Assembly (NCBI GenBank): GCA_017621195.1 | Contig: JAGATO010000045.1 | Location: forward strand, 1-14,514 | DNA: 14,514 bases | Origin: Bacillota bacterium | GTDB lineage: Bacteria; Bacillota; Clostridia; Peptostreptococcales; Anaerovoracaceae | Reading direction: 5' to 3' | Part shown: piece after piece, positions 7,958 through 14,302 of the stretch | Layout of the letters: every line of letters starts with the position of its first letter | How positions within the stretch are numbered: the first letter of the stretch is position 1 | Notes under the pieces: model-generated | The model's input: the letters and a program-made list of their open reading frames with translations, nothing else | Told to the model about the DNA's origin: nothing | Databases searched by the model: none | Program-made: the position numbers and the translations under genes

Positions 7958-8407
7958 CTAAATGGTCAGCTCGTTTTCCGTCCGAAGGATGACCGCCTGC
8001 TGGATGACGTTTTTTACCACTCGCAGGATCAGCCCCATGAAGGCTGCGGCTACACTGATCAGCAGGAACACCAGATAGAAGCGGGACGATACCAGCGTGA
8101 TCCCCGCAGCAAGAAAGCAGCACCAGGAAATCCTCCTTAGAAGCGTCACGTTTTCGTCCACGAACACACGGCTGTCGTTGATGTTGGAAAGCAGCTTGTG
8201 CAGCCACAGCAGCGCACCCATGGCGGGAATGCAGCACAGCAGTAGCGCCGCCGTAATGGGCAGATGCAGTTCCACGGTCTTTCCCGATACGCGAAGGTAC
8301 CATGTGACGATACTGCCGGACGCCGCCCCACTGACAACGACCAACACCATGGCAAGCCTTGTGCACCAGAGGGACAGTTGTAAGGATCGATCCGAATTCC
8401 ACTTCAT
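7958..8407 (-). CDS. DUF2975 family membrane protein
   Basis: A 149-residue protein with four membrane segments (about 15-37, 47-70, 92-106 and 108-128), the layout of DUF2975 proteins. Family-like features are the segment ending 'MGALLWLHKLLSNINDSRVF', followed by ENVTLLRRISWCCFLAAG. The ATG at 8407 follows AAAGGAATCAAAGCT. It is the first gene of a two-gene operon with the HTH regulator and is served by a near-consensus promoter. The biochemical role of DUF2975 is not established. A membrane partner that signals to, or is controlled by, the HTH protein is a reasonable inference from the constant pairing. Confidence 0.85.
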   Translation of the reverse strand: MKWNSDRSLQLSLWCTRLAMVLVVVSGAASGSIVTWYLRVSGKTVELHLPITAALLLCCIPAMGALLWLHKLLSNINDSRVFVDENVTLLRRISWCCFLAAGITLVSSRFYLVFLLISVAAAFMGLILRVVKNVIQQAVILRTENELTI

Positions 8408-8464
8408 AGCTTTGATTCCTTTCCGTTGATGGACTTGCGCGTCGCAATCCCCTTTTGTATCTTT

Positions 8465-8493
8465 ACTATACGGCAGAGTATTCCGTTTGTCAA
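8465..8493 (-). promoter_or_regulatory. Near-consensus promoter of the DUF2975-HTH operon
   Basis: On the minus strand: TTGACA (8488-8493), a 17-bp spacer, and TATAGT (8465-8470). Transcription would start near 8458, leaving about 50 bases of leader before the ATG at 8407. It is the best sigma-70-type match in the window, so repression, perhaps by the HTH product, would be the natural form of control. That last point is inference. Confidence 0.75.
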
Positions 8494-8740
8494 TATATTT
8501 TTATCGTTTTTCAATAAATTTATGTTGTTTTACGAAAAATAAGCGGAAAGTGGTTCCACAGGCGCCCCCGTGGATGTCACAACCTTTTCGCATGGTCTTA
8601 GAAAATCCTCAACTTCTATATAGTATTGGGTGATTCTGAGTGACAGTAAGAAATCGGACAGAATCATGCGGTAGCAAATACTCATCGCTTTGTCGGGCAA
8701 TGTCGGATATGATCGATGAGATCAGGTTATCTGGCAATAT

Positions 8741-9119
8741 CGAAAAAATATCTGACCGGTTTTCTATACTTTCGTCGAGGAGAAACGTTAAAATATAGCT
8801 TTTTTGTATTTCATATATTCGGGTGGGTTGGAAGTGCTATTATATAGGACTTTTTGAAAGTTCTATACTTTTGTAAACTCAAAAGAAAAAATATAGGGAA
8901 ACGGGGCTAAGGAGAAGAAGAAAAGTTCACATATTTACATTAATTGTAAATATCTATATTTTAAACATAGCCGCTCCGTATTTTATAAGAATTCTTATGA
9001 AAAAGCCTATAATATATGGCTACTTTTTATTAAAATATAGGATTTACGATTTTTTCTATAATTTAGCGATATAATATTCAAAAATATAGAATTAGTGATT
9101 TTACCTATAAAATAGTGAT
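8741..9119. repeat. Degenerate 49-bp tandem array of TATAG/CTATA dyads
   Basis: TATAG occurs at 8794, 8843 and 8892, exactly 49 bases apart, and again at 9036 and 9085, also 49 apart. CTATA occurs at 9007, 9056 and 9105, again 49 apart, and at 8764 and 8863 (99 apart). In three units (8843, 9036, 9085) the pattern is TATAG, 15 bases, CTATA. Two units (9031-9070 and 9080-9119) align without gaps at 30 of 40 positions. The left and right blocks are offset by three bases, and the units in between (about 8900-8985) are poorly conserved. I infer one old, decayed array of about eight units. Confidence 0.6.
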
Positions 9120-9227
9120 CTCCGCATCCGAAAATACAGGAATATCATATCTTCCTGCTCCCCCTGAATATCGGTCGAGTTTTCTCAAGAAAAGACAGGG
9201 CTTTATGAAGAACTTCTACGAGTCATA

Positions 9228-9296
9228 GTCAAGCGGTGCGCTGGCGGGAGCGCCAGCGGTCCTCTTGGACCTTGACGGTGCGCTGGCGGGAGCGCC
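9228..9296. repeat. GC-rich 21-bp direct repeat with nested hairpins
   Basis: The same 21 bases (core GCGCTGGCGGGAGCGCC) occur at 9234-9254 and 9276-9296, a 42-bp period. The first copy and its flank form the hairpin CGCTGGCG-GGAG-CGCCAGCG (9239-9258). A second hairpin, GGTCC-TCTT-GGACC, lies at 9258-9271. GTCAAG (9228-9233) can pair with CTTGAC (9271-9276), which would close both hairpins into a three-way junction. A structured RNA or a REP-like element is possible. It matches no named RNA family that I recognise. Confidence 0.6.
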
Positions 9297-9312
9297 GCGC
9301 TTCTGCTTCACT

Positions 9313-9337
9313 AAAAAAGCGCGGCTGTGCCGCGCTT
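9313..9337 (-). terminator. Rho-independent terminator of the SHOCT gene
   Basis: Arms AAGCGCGGC (9317-9325) and GCCGCGCTT (9329-9337) enclose a three-base loop. The minus strand continues with TTTTTT. It starts seven bases after the SHOCT stop codon. Confidence 0.88.
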
Positions 9338-9343
9338 CATTGC

Positions 9344-9760
9344 TCACAGATCCTTCAGGATCTCCTTTCGCTTTTCTTCGTATTCCCGCTGAGTCACTAA
9401 CCGTTTATCGTACAGGTCGTTGAGTCGTTCCAGACGCCGTTCCACTTCACTTCCTCTGTCCACAGTGCTTCCACGCCCAGCGTCATCATCGTTCAAAGCA
9501 CCGTCCACTTCGGCGAGACGCACGCCGTCTCCGTCCTCCTCTTCCTCCACCTCGATGGTGTGGGATGAGATCCCCTTGTCGGAAAGGGCGTTGTACAGAT
9601 TGGATCCGGTGATGAACACAGCAATCGCCGTCCACAGGATGCCGAAAGCCCCCGCGTTTGGAATCACCACCACGAATCCAATCAGACAAAATATGCCACC
9701 CACCACAGCGCCCATCAGCGCACTGGCGCGGCTGGGCCTCACAGTTACCTTTCTCCTCAT
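9344..9760 (-). CDS. Small membrane protein with C-terminal SHOCT domain
   Basis: A 138-residue protein with two membrane segments (about 15-34 and 36-56), an acidic linker (VEEEEDGDG at 71-79 and DDD near 91-93) and a C-terminal SHOCT domain. That domain reads VERRLERLNDLYDKRLVTQREYEEKRKEIL (106-135), with the usual 'L..L.d.G.IT..EFe.kK..LL' logic. SHOCT domains are short helical modules at the ends of diverse proteins, probably used for oligomerisation; no enzyme activity is expected. The ATG at 9760 follows AGGGGAATGGAAT at usable spacing; an in-frame upstream start at 9853 has no comparable site and adds a non-hydrophobic lead. It lies 105 bases after the reductase gene. It may be read from that transcript, as I see no terminator in the gap. 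Confidence 0.8.
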   Translation of the reverse strand: MRRKVTVRPSRASALMGAVVGGIFCLIGFVVVIPNAGAFGILWTAIAVFITGSNLYNALSDKGISSHTIEVEEEEDGDGVRLAEVDGALNDDDAGRGSTVDRGSEVERRLERLNDLYDKRLVTQREYEEKRKEILKDL

Positions 9761-9865
9761 ATTCCATTCCCCTATATTGCATTTCCTATTTTTATTCCAA
9801 ACCTCGACTCCTGCTTCGATTCGGCGTCGCACGACGCAGACAGATGTCTCCACGCTTTCTACCGA

Positions 9866-10873
9866 CTAAAGAAACCGTTTGTAGTCCTCAAAGTTTTCGA
9901 TCAGCAGGTTCGGAGTGTCAAGCCCGTAGGGACAGTGATTCTTACAATGGTTGCAGTGGATGCAGTTTTCGATCTTCTTCATCTTCTCCTTCCACTCAGG
10001 CGTGGTGTAGCTCTCCACGGGAGCACGGCGCACCATCAGGTACATTCTGGCCGCATTGGGAATATCGATGCCCGCCGGACAGGGCAGGCAGTAGCCGCAG
10101 CCTCTGCAGAAGCTGCCCGACAGCATGTCCCGATCCGCCTGGATCACGCGGCTCAGTTCCTCATCCATCACGGGCTCGTCCTTGCCGCAGGCTAAGAATT
10201 GCTCCAGCTCTTCCATGCGCTGTACGCCCCAGATGGGCAGAACGTTATCGTACTGAGCCATGAAGGCGTAGCAGGCCTTGGCATTCGTCAAAAGACCGCC
10301 GGACAGACCCTTCATGGCGATGAAACCCATATTCTTTTCTTTACACAGCACCGGAAGCCGTTTCTCTTCGTCGGTAGCCAGGTAGGAGAAGGGGAACTGC
10401 AGCGTTTCGTACAGACCCGATTCGATGGCCTCTCTGGCAACCGCCATGCGGTGGTTGGTGATACCGATGTGGCGGATCTTGCCCTGAGCTTTGGCCTCCA
10501 GCGCAGCGTCGTAGATCCCGCTTTCATCGCCGGGCTTGGGGCAGAATGCCGGATTGTGGAACTGCAGGATGTCCACGTGATCCGTCTTCAGCATCTCCAG
10601 ACTGGTGTTCAGGTCGTTCCAAAAGCCTTCCACCGTAACGGACATGGTCTTGGTGGCTATGTAGATTTCATCCCTCACATCGCTGAGGGCATATCCGATC
10701 TTCTCTTCACTGTCGGTATACATCCGTGCCGTATCGAAGAAGCGGACGCCTTCATCGTAGGCTTTGCGCAGCAAAGCCTTTGCCGCCTCTTTATCGATGC
10801 GCTGCATGGGCAGCGCTCCGAACCCGTTCTTCGGTACCGTGATCCCCGTACTTCCTAACGTAACTGTTCTCAT
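9866..10873 (-). CDS. Aldo/keto reductase with C-terminal 4Fe-4S motifs
   Basis: A 335-residue NADPH-type aldo/keto reductase barrel with the complete catalytic tetrad D47 (FFDTARMY), Y52, K75 (ATKTM) and H106 (LQFHNP). A C-terminal extension carries CRGCGYCLPCPAGIDI and CIHCNHCKNHCPYGLDTP, eight cysteines in two CxxCxxCxxxCP motifs expected to bind two [4Fe-4S] clusters. This 'ferredoxin-like AKR' layout is common in anaerobes, but the substrate cannot be read from sequence. I chose the ATG at 10873 because AAGGAGG sits eight bases before it; ATGs at 10879 and 10903 are too close to it or upstream of it. The gene follows smpB by 33 bases, which suggests co-transcription without obvious functional kinship. 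Confidence 0.93.
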   Translation of the reverse strand: MRTVTLGSTGITVPKNGFGALPMQRIDKEAAKALLRKAYDEGVRFFDTARMYTDSEEKIGYALSDVRDEIYIATKTMSVTVEGFWNDLNTSLEMLKTDHVDILQFHNPAFCPKPGDESGIYDAALEAKAQGKIRHIGITNHRMAVAREAIESGLYETLQFPFSYLATDEEKRLPVLCKEKNMGFIAMKGLSGGLLTNAKACYAFMAQYDNVLPIWGVQRMEELEQFLACGKDEPVMDEELSRVIQADRDMLSGSFCRGCGYCLPCPAGIDIPNAARMYLMVRRAPVESYTTPEWKEKMKKIENCIHCNHCKNHCPYGLDTPNLLIENFEDYKRFL

Positions 10874-10906
10874 CTGCATTTCCTCCTTGCTCTCTGCATT
10901 CACCGG

Positions 10907-11362
10907 TTAGCGGTCCTTCATCATGCGCTCCATACGCCGTCCGGCATCTCTCTTTGCGATATCTTCCCGCTTATCGTACAGTTTCTTCCCTCGGGCGACG
11001 GCGATCTCCATCTTCACCAGTCCCTTCTCGTTCAGGTACACCTGCAGCGGCACCAGCGTCAGGCCCTTCTGCGTGGTATAGCCGATCAGCTTCCGGATCT
11101 CCTGCTTGTGAAGCAGCAGCTTTCTTTCCCGCAGAGGATCCACGTTGTAGCGGTTTCCCTGCTCGTAGGGGCTGATGTGCATGTTGTAGATGAAGACCTC
11201 GCCATTCTCAATCTTGGCGTAGCTCTCCTTCAGATTCATCCGGCCCTGGCGCACGGATTTGATCTCCGTTCCCGTCAGAACCAGACCGGCCTCGTAGACT
11301 TCTTCGATGAAGTAGTCGTGGCGGGCCTTTTTATTGTTCGCCAACAGTTTTCTCTGTCCCAT
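10907..11362 (-). CDS. smpB: SsrA-binding protein SmpB
   Basis: A 151-residue protein of normal length. SmpB binds tmRNA and brings it to stalled ribosomes for trans-translation. Clear family sequence includes NKKARHDYFIEEVYEAGLVL near the N-terminus, GTEIKSVRQGRMNLKESYA, YNMHISPYEQGNRYNVDPLR and KREDIAKRDAGRRMERMMKDR. The basic C-terminal tail is the part that enters the ribosomal mRNA channel. The ATG at 11362 follows AAAGGAAAAGAACC. Its first 32 bases overlap the end of the signal peptidase-like gene in another frame, so translation of the two may be coupled. The tmRNA gene ssrA is not in this window. Confidence 0.97.
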   Translation of the reverse strand: MGQRKLLANNKKARHDYFIEEVYEAGLVLTGTEIKSVRQGRMNLKESYAKIENGEVFIYNMHISPYEQGNRYNVDPLRERKLLLHKQEIRKLIGYTTQKGLTLVPLQVYLNEKGLVKMEIAVARGKKLYDKREDIAKRDAGRRMERMMKDR

Positions 11363-11840
11363 GGTTCTTTTCCTTTCCCATAGATATGATGCGTCCCCAG
11401 ATGCGGTCCAGCTCCACCTGGCCCACCGCCTCGCTGCGGCTGTCCAGTCCCTCCTGTCCGCGGCAGTTCAGCAGAAACAGGTGTCCCAGCTCCACCGCCA
11501 CGGTCTCCGTGTCGTCCGCAGCTTCCGTCGCCGCTCCCAGTTCTTCCGTAACGTCGTCGCCGTTGACCAGAAGCCGCCCTGCCCGGAGGCAAACCCGCTC
11601 TCCCGGCAATCCCGCCACCGTAAGCAACAGTCGTCCGCCGTCGCCGTCCTCGGTAAACACCGCGTTTTCCACGATCACAAGATCGCCGCGCCGAGGGATT
11701 CTTCCGGCGCTGTAAGCAATCCGCTCCGCCAGCGCCACCCCTTCCGCCGTCTCCACCGGCATCAGACATGCCGTTGCCGCAAAGCCCAGGGCCCCGCCTA
11801 AAATCACGGCCGTCACCCTGCCGGGAATGTTGTATTTCAT
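11331..11840 (-). CDS. Signal peptidase I-like protein lacking catalytic Ser and Lys
   Basis: A 169-residue paralogue of the neighbouring lepB product. It has one N-terminal membrane segment (about 9-25). The S26 landmarks survive: PRRGDLVIVE (50-59), AGLPGERV (76-83), LLVNGDDVTEEL and GLDSRSEAVGQVELDRIWG. Gapless alignment with LepB from the serine through the lysine puts C25 (ACLMP) at the catalytic serine (HSMEP) and L73 at the catalytic lysine (VKRIIGLPG). The loop GDNRQNSIDSR of LepB is reduced to CRGQEGLDSR. The protein should not work as a Ser/Lys peptidase. C25 follows AAT-A, so a weak lipoprotein site is an alternative reading. The gene starts 30 bases after lepB ends. Its last 15 residues extend past the family's usual end and overlap smpB. 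Confidence 0.8.
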   Translation of the reverse strand: MKYNIPGRVTAVILGGALGFAATACLMPVETAEGVALAERIAYSAGRIPRRGDLVIVENAVFTEDGDGGRLLLTVAGLPGERVCLRAGRLLVNGDDVTEELGAATEAADDTETVAVELGHLFLLNCRGQEGLDSRSEAVGQVELDRIWGRIISMGKEKNHGTEKTVGEQ

Positions 11841-11870
11841 CGATTTTCCTCTGCTATTTCATCGTTGGAT

Positions 11871-12395
11871 TTAGAACAGAGTGATCTCATTGAAGGGATA
11901 GAGGCGCAGCACCGCCTTACCGATGATCTGGTCGATGGGAACGCAACCCACGCTGCTGTCCCGGCTGTCGATGCTGTTCTGGCGGTTATCGCCCATGCAG
12001 AACAGCTCGCCTTCCGGCACAACCACCTCTTCCAGTTCCGTATTGGTATAGCCGTCCAGTGTGTAGTCCTCCTCCAGCGGTTCACCGTTGATGTAGACCA
12101 CGCCTCCCGTGATGGACACCGTCTCACCTGGCAGGCCGATGATCCGCTTCACCAGGGACTTTTCCTTTCCGTCCACCGTGCGCAGGTCGGTGTGAAATAC
12201 CACGATATCGCCTCTCTCCGGCTCTCCGAATAACGTATAGGCCTGACGGCTCAGAAAGATATAGTTGTTTTCCTGCAGCGTCGGTTCCATGGAATGTTCC
12301 TTCACGATGGTAGGTTTGATGAACTGAATCAGTAACAACCCTACCACCAGCGCCACTCCGATATCTTTGATCCATTCCTTCAGATCTTCACTCAT
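11871..12395 (-). CDS. lepB: Type I signal peptidase
   Basis: A 174-residue serine peptidase that removes signal peptides from secreted proteins at the outer face of the membrane. One N-terminal membrane segment (about 11-27) is followed by box B with the nucleophile S35 (HSMEPTL), RGDIVVF (61-67), the general base K83 in LVKRIIGLPGE, and GDNRQNSIDSR. It is short and has a single membrane span, as is usual in Gram-positive bacteria. Its ATG overlaps the stop of the pseudouridine synthase gene (ATGA), indicating translational coupling. An inactive-looking paralogue follows 30 bases downstream. Confidence 0.97.
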   Translation of the reverse strand: MSEDLKEWIKDIGVALVVGLLLIQFIKPTIVKEHSMEPTLQENNYIFLSRQAYTLFGEPERGDIVVFHTDLRTVDGKEKSLVKRIIGLPGETVSITGGVVYINGEPLEEDYTLDGYTNTELEEVVVPEGELFCMGDNRQNSIDSRDSSVGCVPIDQIIGKAVLRLYPFNEITLF

Positions 12396-13414
12396 TTTGT
12401 TCCTCCCTTATTGTTCCCTTTTTTTCGCGTTTTTAGCGTTTTTGTTCCGTCAATCAAGCCTTCCTTCACCGTCTCAAGCAGCGGCGGCAGAGGGGCGGTA
12501 AACTCCCGGCCCTTCAGGTATTCCAGCGGCGCGATGGCGTCCGCAAACCTCAGCCGATAGGCGTGCAGAAACTGGCTGGACAATCCGTACCTGTCCTGGA
12601 TCTTTCGATTGATGGCGCGGTCTCCGTACTTCTCGTCGCCGATGACGGGATAGCCTGCGCTGGCCAGGTGGGCGCGGATCTGATGGGTTCGCCCGGTGAT
12701 CAGATGAACCTCTACCAGCGTACAGCCACAACCTTCGCAGACGGGCCGGGCCTTTGTCTCGATGGCGCGGCTGTCCTCCTGCTTCTGGGATGAAACCTCC
12801 ACCTGGTTGTTCCGCTCGTCCTTGCGAAGATAATCCTCCAGATGAAGTTCTTCCTTCAGCGACCCCCTGACCACGGTCAGATAGTATTTCTCGATGTATT
12901 CCTTCTCCCGCAGCATCCGGTTCAGCGCCTGCAGCGCCAGGCTGTTCTTCCCGAAGATAACGATGCCGGTGGTGTTTCTGTCCAGCCGGTTCACCGGCGA
13001 CGGAACGAAGGTCTTCTCCCTGCGCGGAACGTAGGCGCCGGTTTCGATCAGATAATCCACCACCTGATTGGCCAGCGTGTTCTTCTTCTCCGTCCGGTCT
13101 CCATGGATCAGCAGACCGTAGGGTTTTTCCACCAGCAGAACGTTCTCGTCCTCGTAGACGATTTTGAACTGACGCTTTGCCTTGACGGCAGCCGGTCTGG
13201 CCGACAGCTCATCCGCTTCCTCCTGGCTGATGAACACGGTCACCACGTCCTCCAGATTCAGCTGGGCATCCTCCTTGGCCCGTTTTCCGTTGACCTTAAC
13301 GTCCTTGCGGATCATCTTATAGATGCGGGACAGAGGGGCGTTCCTGAAATATTTTTTCAGAAAACGATCCAGACGCTGCTGCTGATCGTTTTCCGTAATG
13401 GTCAATTGTATCAT
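12392..13414 (-). CDS. RluA-family 23S rRNA pseudouridine synthase
   Basis: A 340-residue enzyme that converts specific uridines of rRNA to pseudouridine. An S4-like RNA-binding domain (about 12-65: RLDRFLKKYFRNAPLSRIYK, DVKVNGKRA) precedes the catalytic domain. That domain has VEKPYGLLIHGD (95-106), the active-site motif PVNRLDRNTTG with D145, and GRTHQIRAHLASAGYPVIGD. The tail is short and basic (KTRKKGNNKGGTK). I chose the ATG at 13414: GGAGG is five bases before it, and the likely transcription start (about 13435) lies downstream of the in-frame ATG at 13453. It is the first gene of the run leading to lepB and smpB. I cannot tell RluC, RluD or a related subfamily apart by eye. Confidence 0.93.
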   Translation of the reverse strand: MIQLTITENDQQQRLDRFLKKYFRNAPLSRIYKMIRKDVKVNGKRAKEDAQLNLEDVVTVFISQEEADELSARPAAVKAKRQFKIVYEDENVLLVEKPYGLLIHGDRTEKKNTLANQVVDYLIETGAYVPRREKTFVPSPVNRLDRNTTGIVIFGKNSLALQALNRMLREKEYIEKYYLTVVRGSLKEELHLEDYLRKDERNNQVEVSSQKQEDSRAIETKARPVCEGCGCTLVEVHLITGRTHQIRAHLASAGYPVIGDEKYGDRAINRKIQDRYGLSSQFLHAYRLRFADAIAPLEYLKGREFTAPLPPLLETVKEGLIDGTKTLKTRKKGNNKGGTK

Positions 13415-13441
13415 AGGCTCCTCCACAGTATTATCCAATTT

Positions 13442-13470
13442 ATTATACTCCATTCTCTCCTGTCAGGCAA
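13442..13470 (-). promoter_or_regulatory. Promoter of the rluA-like/lepB/smpB run
   Basis: On the minus strand: TTGCCT (13465-13470), a 17-bp spacer, and a perfect TATAAT (13442-13447). A start near 13435 gives a leader of about 20 bases before the ATG at 13414. Confidence 0.65.
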
Positions 13471-13523
13471 AGCATTTCCCCATTTTTCCATATTACAACT
13501 CTGTGTCGAACCCATATTTTTTC

Positions 13524-13552
13524 TTGTGAGAAATGGCGCTTTGTGATAAATT
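13524..13552 (+). promoter_or_regulatory. Promoter of the MltG LysM-like gene
   Basis: TTGTGA (13524-13529), a 17-bp spacer, and TAAATT (13547-13552) preceded by TGA (extended -10). It is divergent from the rluA-like promoter, about 55 bases away. Confidence 0.55.
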
Positions 13553-13626
13553 AATAAGAGAATGAAATCGTGGAATGCCCGCCGCTTTATCTGCGTCGGG
13601 ACGTGAAACAAGGGGAAAAGGGTATT

Positions 13627-14157
13627 ATGTTAGAAAAGCTGAAGGATATTTTTTACGATAAAAACGACATCATCTTGGCCCTGATCATCGTCGTGGCCGC
13701 AGGATTTTTCATCACTCACCAGGTGGATGCCATCATGTCCTACCCGGAACTGATGACGCAGGAGCTTCAGGCCCAGCAGGAGGAAGAGATTCCAAGCGGT
13801 CAGGAGACCGGCGACGGCGAAACGGGAGCCAAACCCGGAACGGATGTCGACAACCCGGACGAAGCCGAAACGCCGCCGGAGACTCAAACTCCGGAAACTC
13901 AGGCTCCTGAGACCCAGACGCCTTCTTCCGGCGGTTCGGAATTCAAGACCGCCGTGGACCGCACCGTGGAGATTCCTTCCGGTTCTCACAGCGCGTCCAT
14001 CGCTTCGATCCTGTCCAATGCCGGCGTCATTCCCAGCAAGGAAGCCTTCCTTGACGCGGTAACTGCCGCCAACGCCGAAACCCGACTGAAGGCCGGTACG
14101 TTCAAAATCCCTGCCGGGTCCACTCTGGATGACGTGGTTCGGATCCTGACAAAATAA
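13627..14157 (+). CDS. Membrane-anchored protein with MltG/YceG LysM-like domain, no transglycosylase domain
   Basis: A 176-residue protein with a short cytosolic N-terminus, one membrane segment (about 15-31) and an acidic Pro/Thr/Glu/Gln-rich linker (about 48-103) with the repeats PETQTPETQAPETQTP. The C-terminal domain (about 113-176) has VEIPSGSHSASIASILSNAG and KAGTFKIPAGSTLDDVVRIL. That domain resembles the LysM-like subdomain that precedes the catalytic part in MltG/YceG endolytic transglycosylases. The catalytic part, with its glutamate, is absent, so an accessory or wall-binding role outside the membrane is inferred. The ATG at 13627 follows AAAAGGG; an in-frame GTG at 13570 lacks such a site. 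The gene is a single unit with its own promoter and terminator. Short forms like this are often annotated as MltG. Confidence 0.75.
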   Translation: MLEKLKDIFYDKNDIILALIIVVAAGFFITHQVDAIMSYPELMTQELQAQQEEEIPSGQETGDGETGAKPGTDVDNPDEAETPPETQTPETQAPETQTPSSGGSEFKTAVDRTVEIPSGSHSASIASILSNAGVIPSKEAFLDAVTAANAETRLKAGTFKIPAGSTLDDVVRILTK

Positions 14158-14174
14158 ATCACACGTTCACTTTA

Positions 14175-14233
14175 TCAAAAAAGGCCGACGCCTTTTCCGG
14201 ATGAGTTCCGGACCGCGTCAGCCTTTCTTTTTT
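14175..14233. terminator. Bidirectional terminator between convergent genes
   Basis: Arms AAAGGCCGACGC (14180-14191) and GCGTCAGCCTTT (14215-14226) pair with one mismatch and enclose a further TCCGGA/TCCGGA pairing. The plus strand continues with CTTTTTT and the minus strand with TTTTTTGATA. The interval 14227-14302 shows nothing further. Confidence 0.82.
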
Positions 14234-14302
14234 CGTTCATTTTCTGCTCTCGCATCCTGCGTTCGTCTTCTGTACTCACCGCATACTGGCGTTTTCCGGC
14301 TG

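Larger units (their letters stand above)
8494..9312. other. Gene-free region upstream of the DUF2975-HTH operon
   Basis: No open reading frame of believable length or codon pattern is present on either strand. Composition is mixed: 8494-8740 is moderate, 8741-9119 is very AT-rich (57 G/C of 240 in 8881-9120 by hand count), and 9228-9300 is strongly GC-rich. In the first part CCAC/GTGG pairing near 8576 and a CTATATAG palindrome at 8616-8623 are visible, but I cannot assign them a role. Small palindromes occur at 9180-9193 (TTTTCT/AGAAAA) and near 9207 (GAAGAACTTC). The two repeat structures inside the region are listed separately. Confidence 0.6.

Noticed and set aside
8741..9119. CRISPR array
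   Set aside because: The repeats are too degenerate and the period (49 bp) is too short for repeat plus spacer. Similarity runs through whole units rather than alternating with unique spacers, and no cas gene is present.
9228..9300. tRNA-like cloverleaf
   Set aside because: The folding has a closing stem and two hairpins but no T-loop consensus, no anticodon arm of the right size and no CCA-type end.
8494..9312. Insertion sequence or integrated element remnant
   Set aside because: The composition shift is suggestive, but I see no transposase or integrase fragment, no terminal inverted repeats and no flanking duplication.
9808..9825. Terminator between the reductase and SHOCT genes
   Set aside because: A GCGTCG/CGACGC dyad is present, but its loop is only two bases and no T-run follows on the minus strand.
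13415..13453. Upstream ATG adding 13 residues to the pseudouridine synthase
   Set aside because: The TATAAT box at 13442-13447 lies within the extension and would start the transcript downstream of that ATG. The ATG at 13414 has a GGAGG site.
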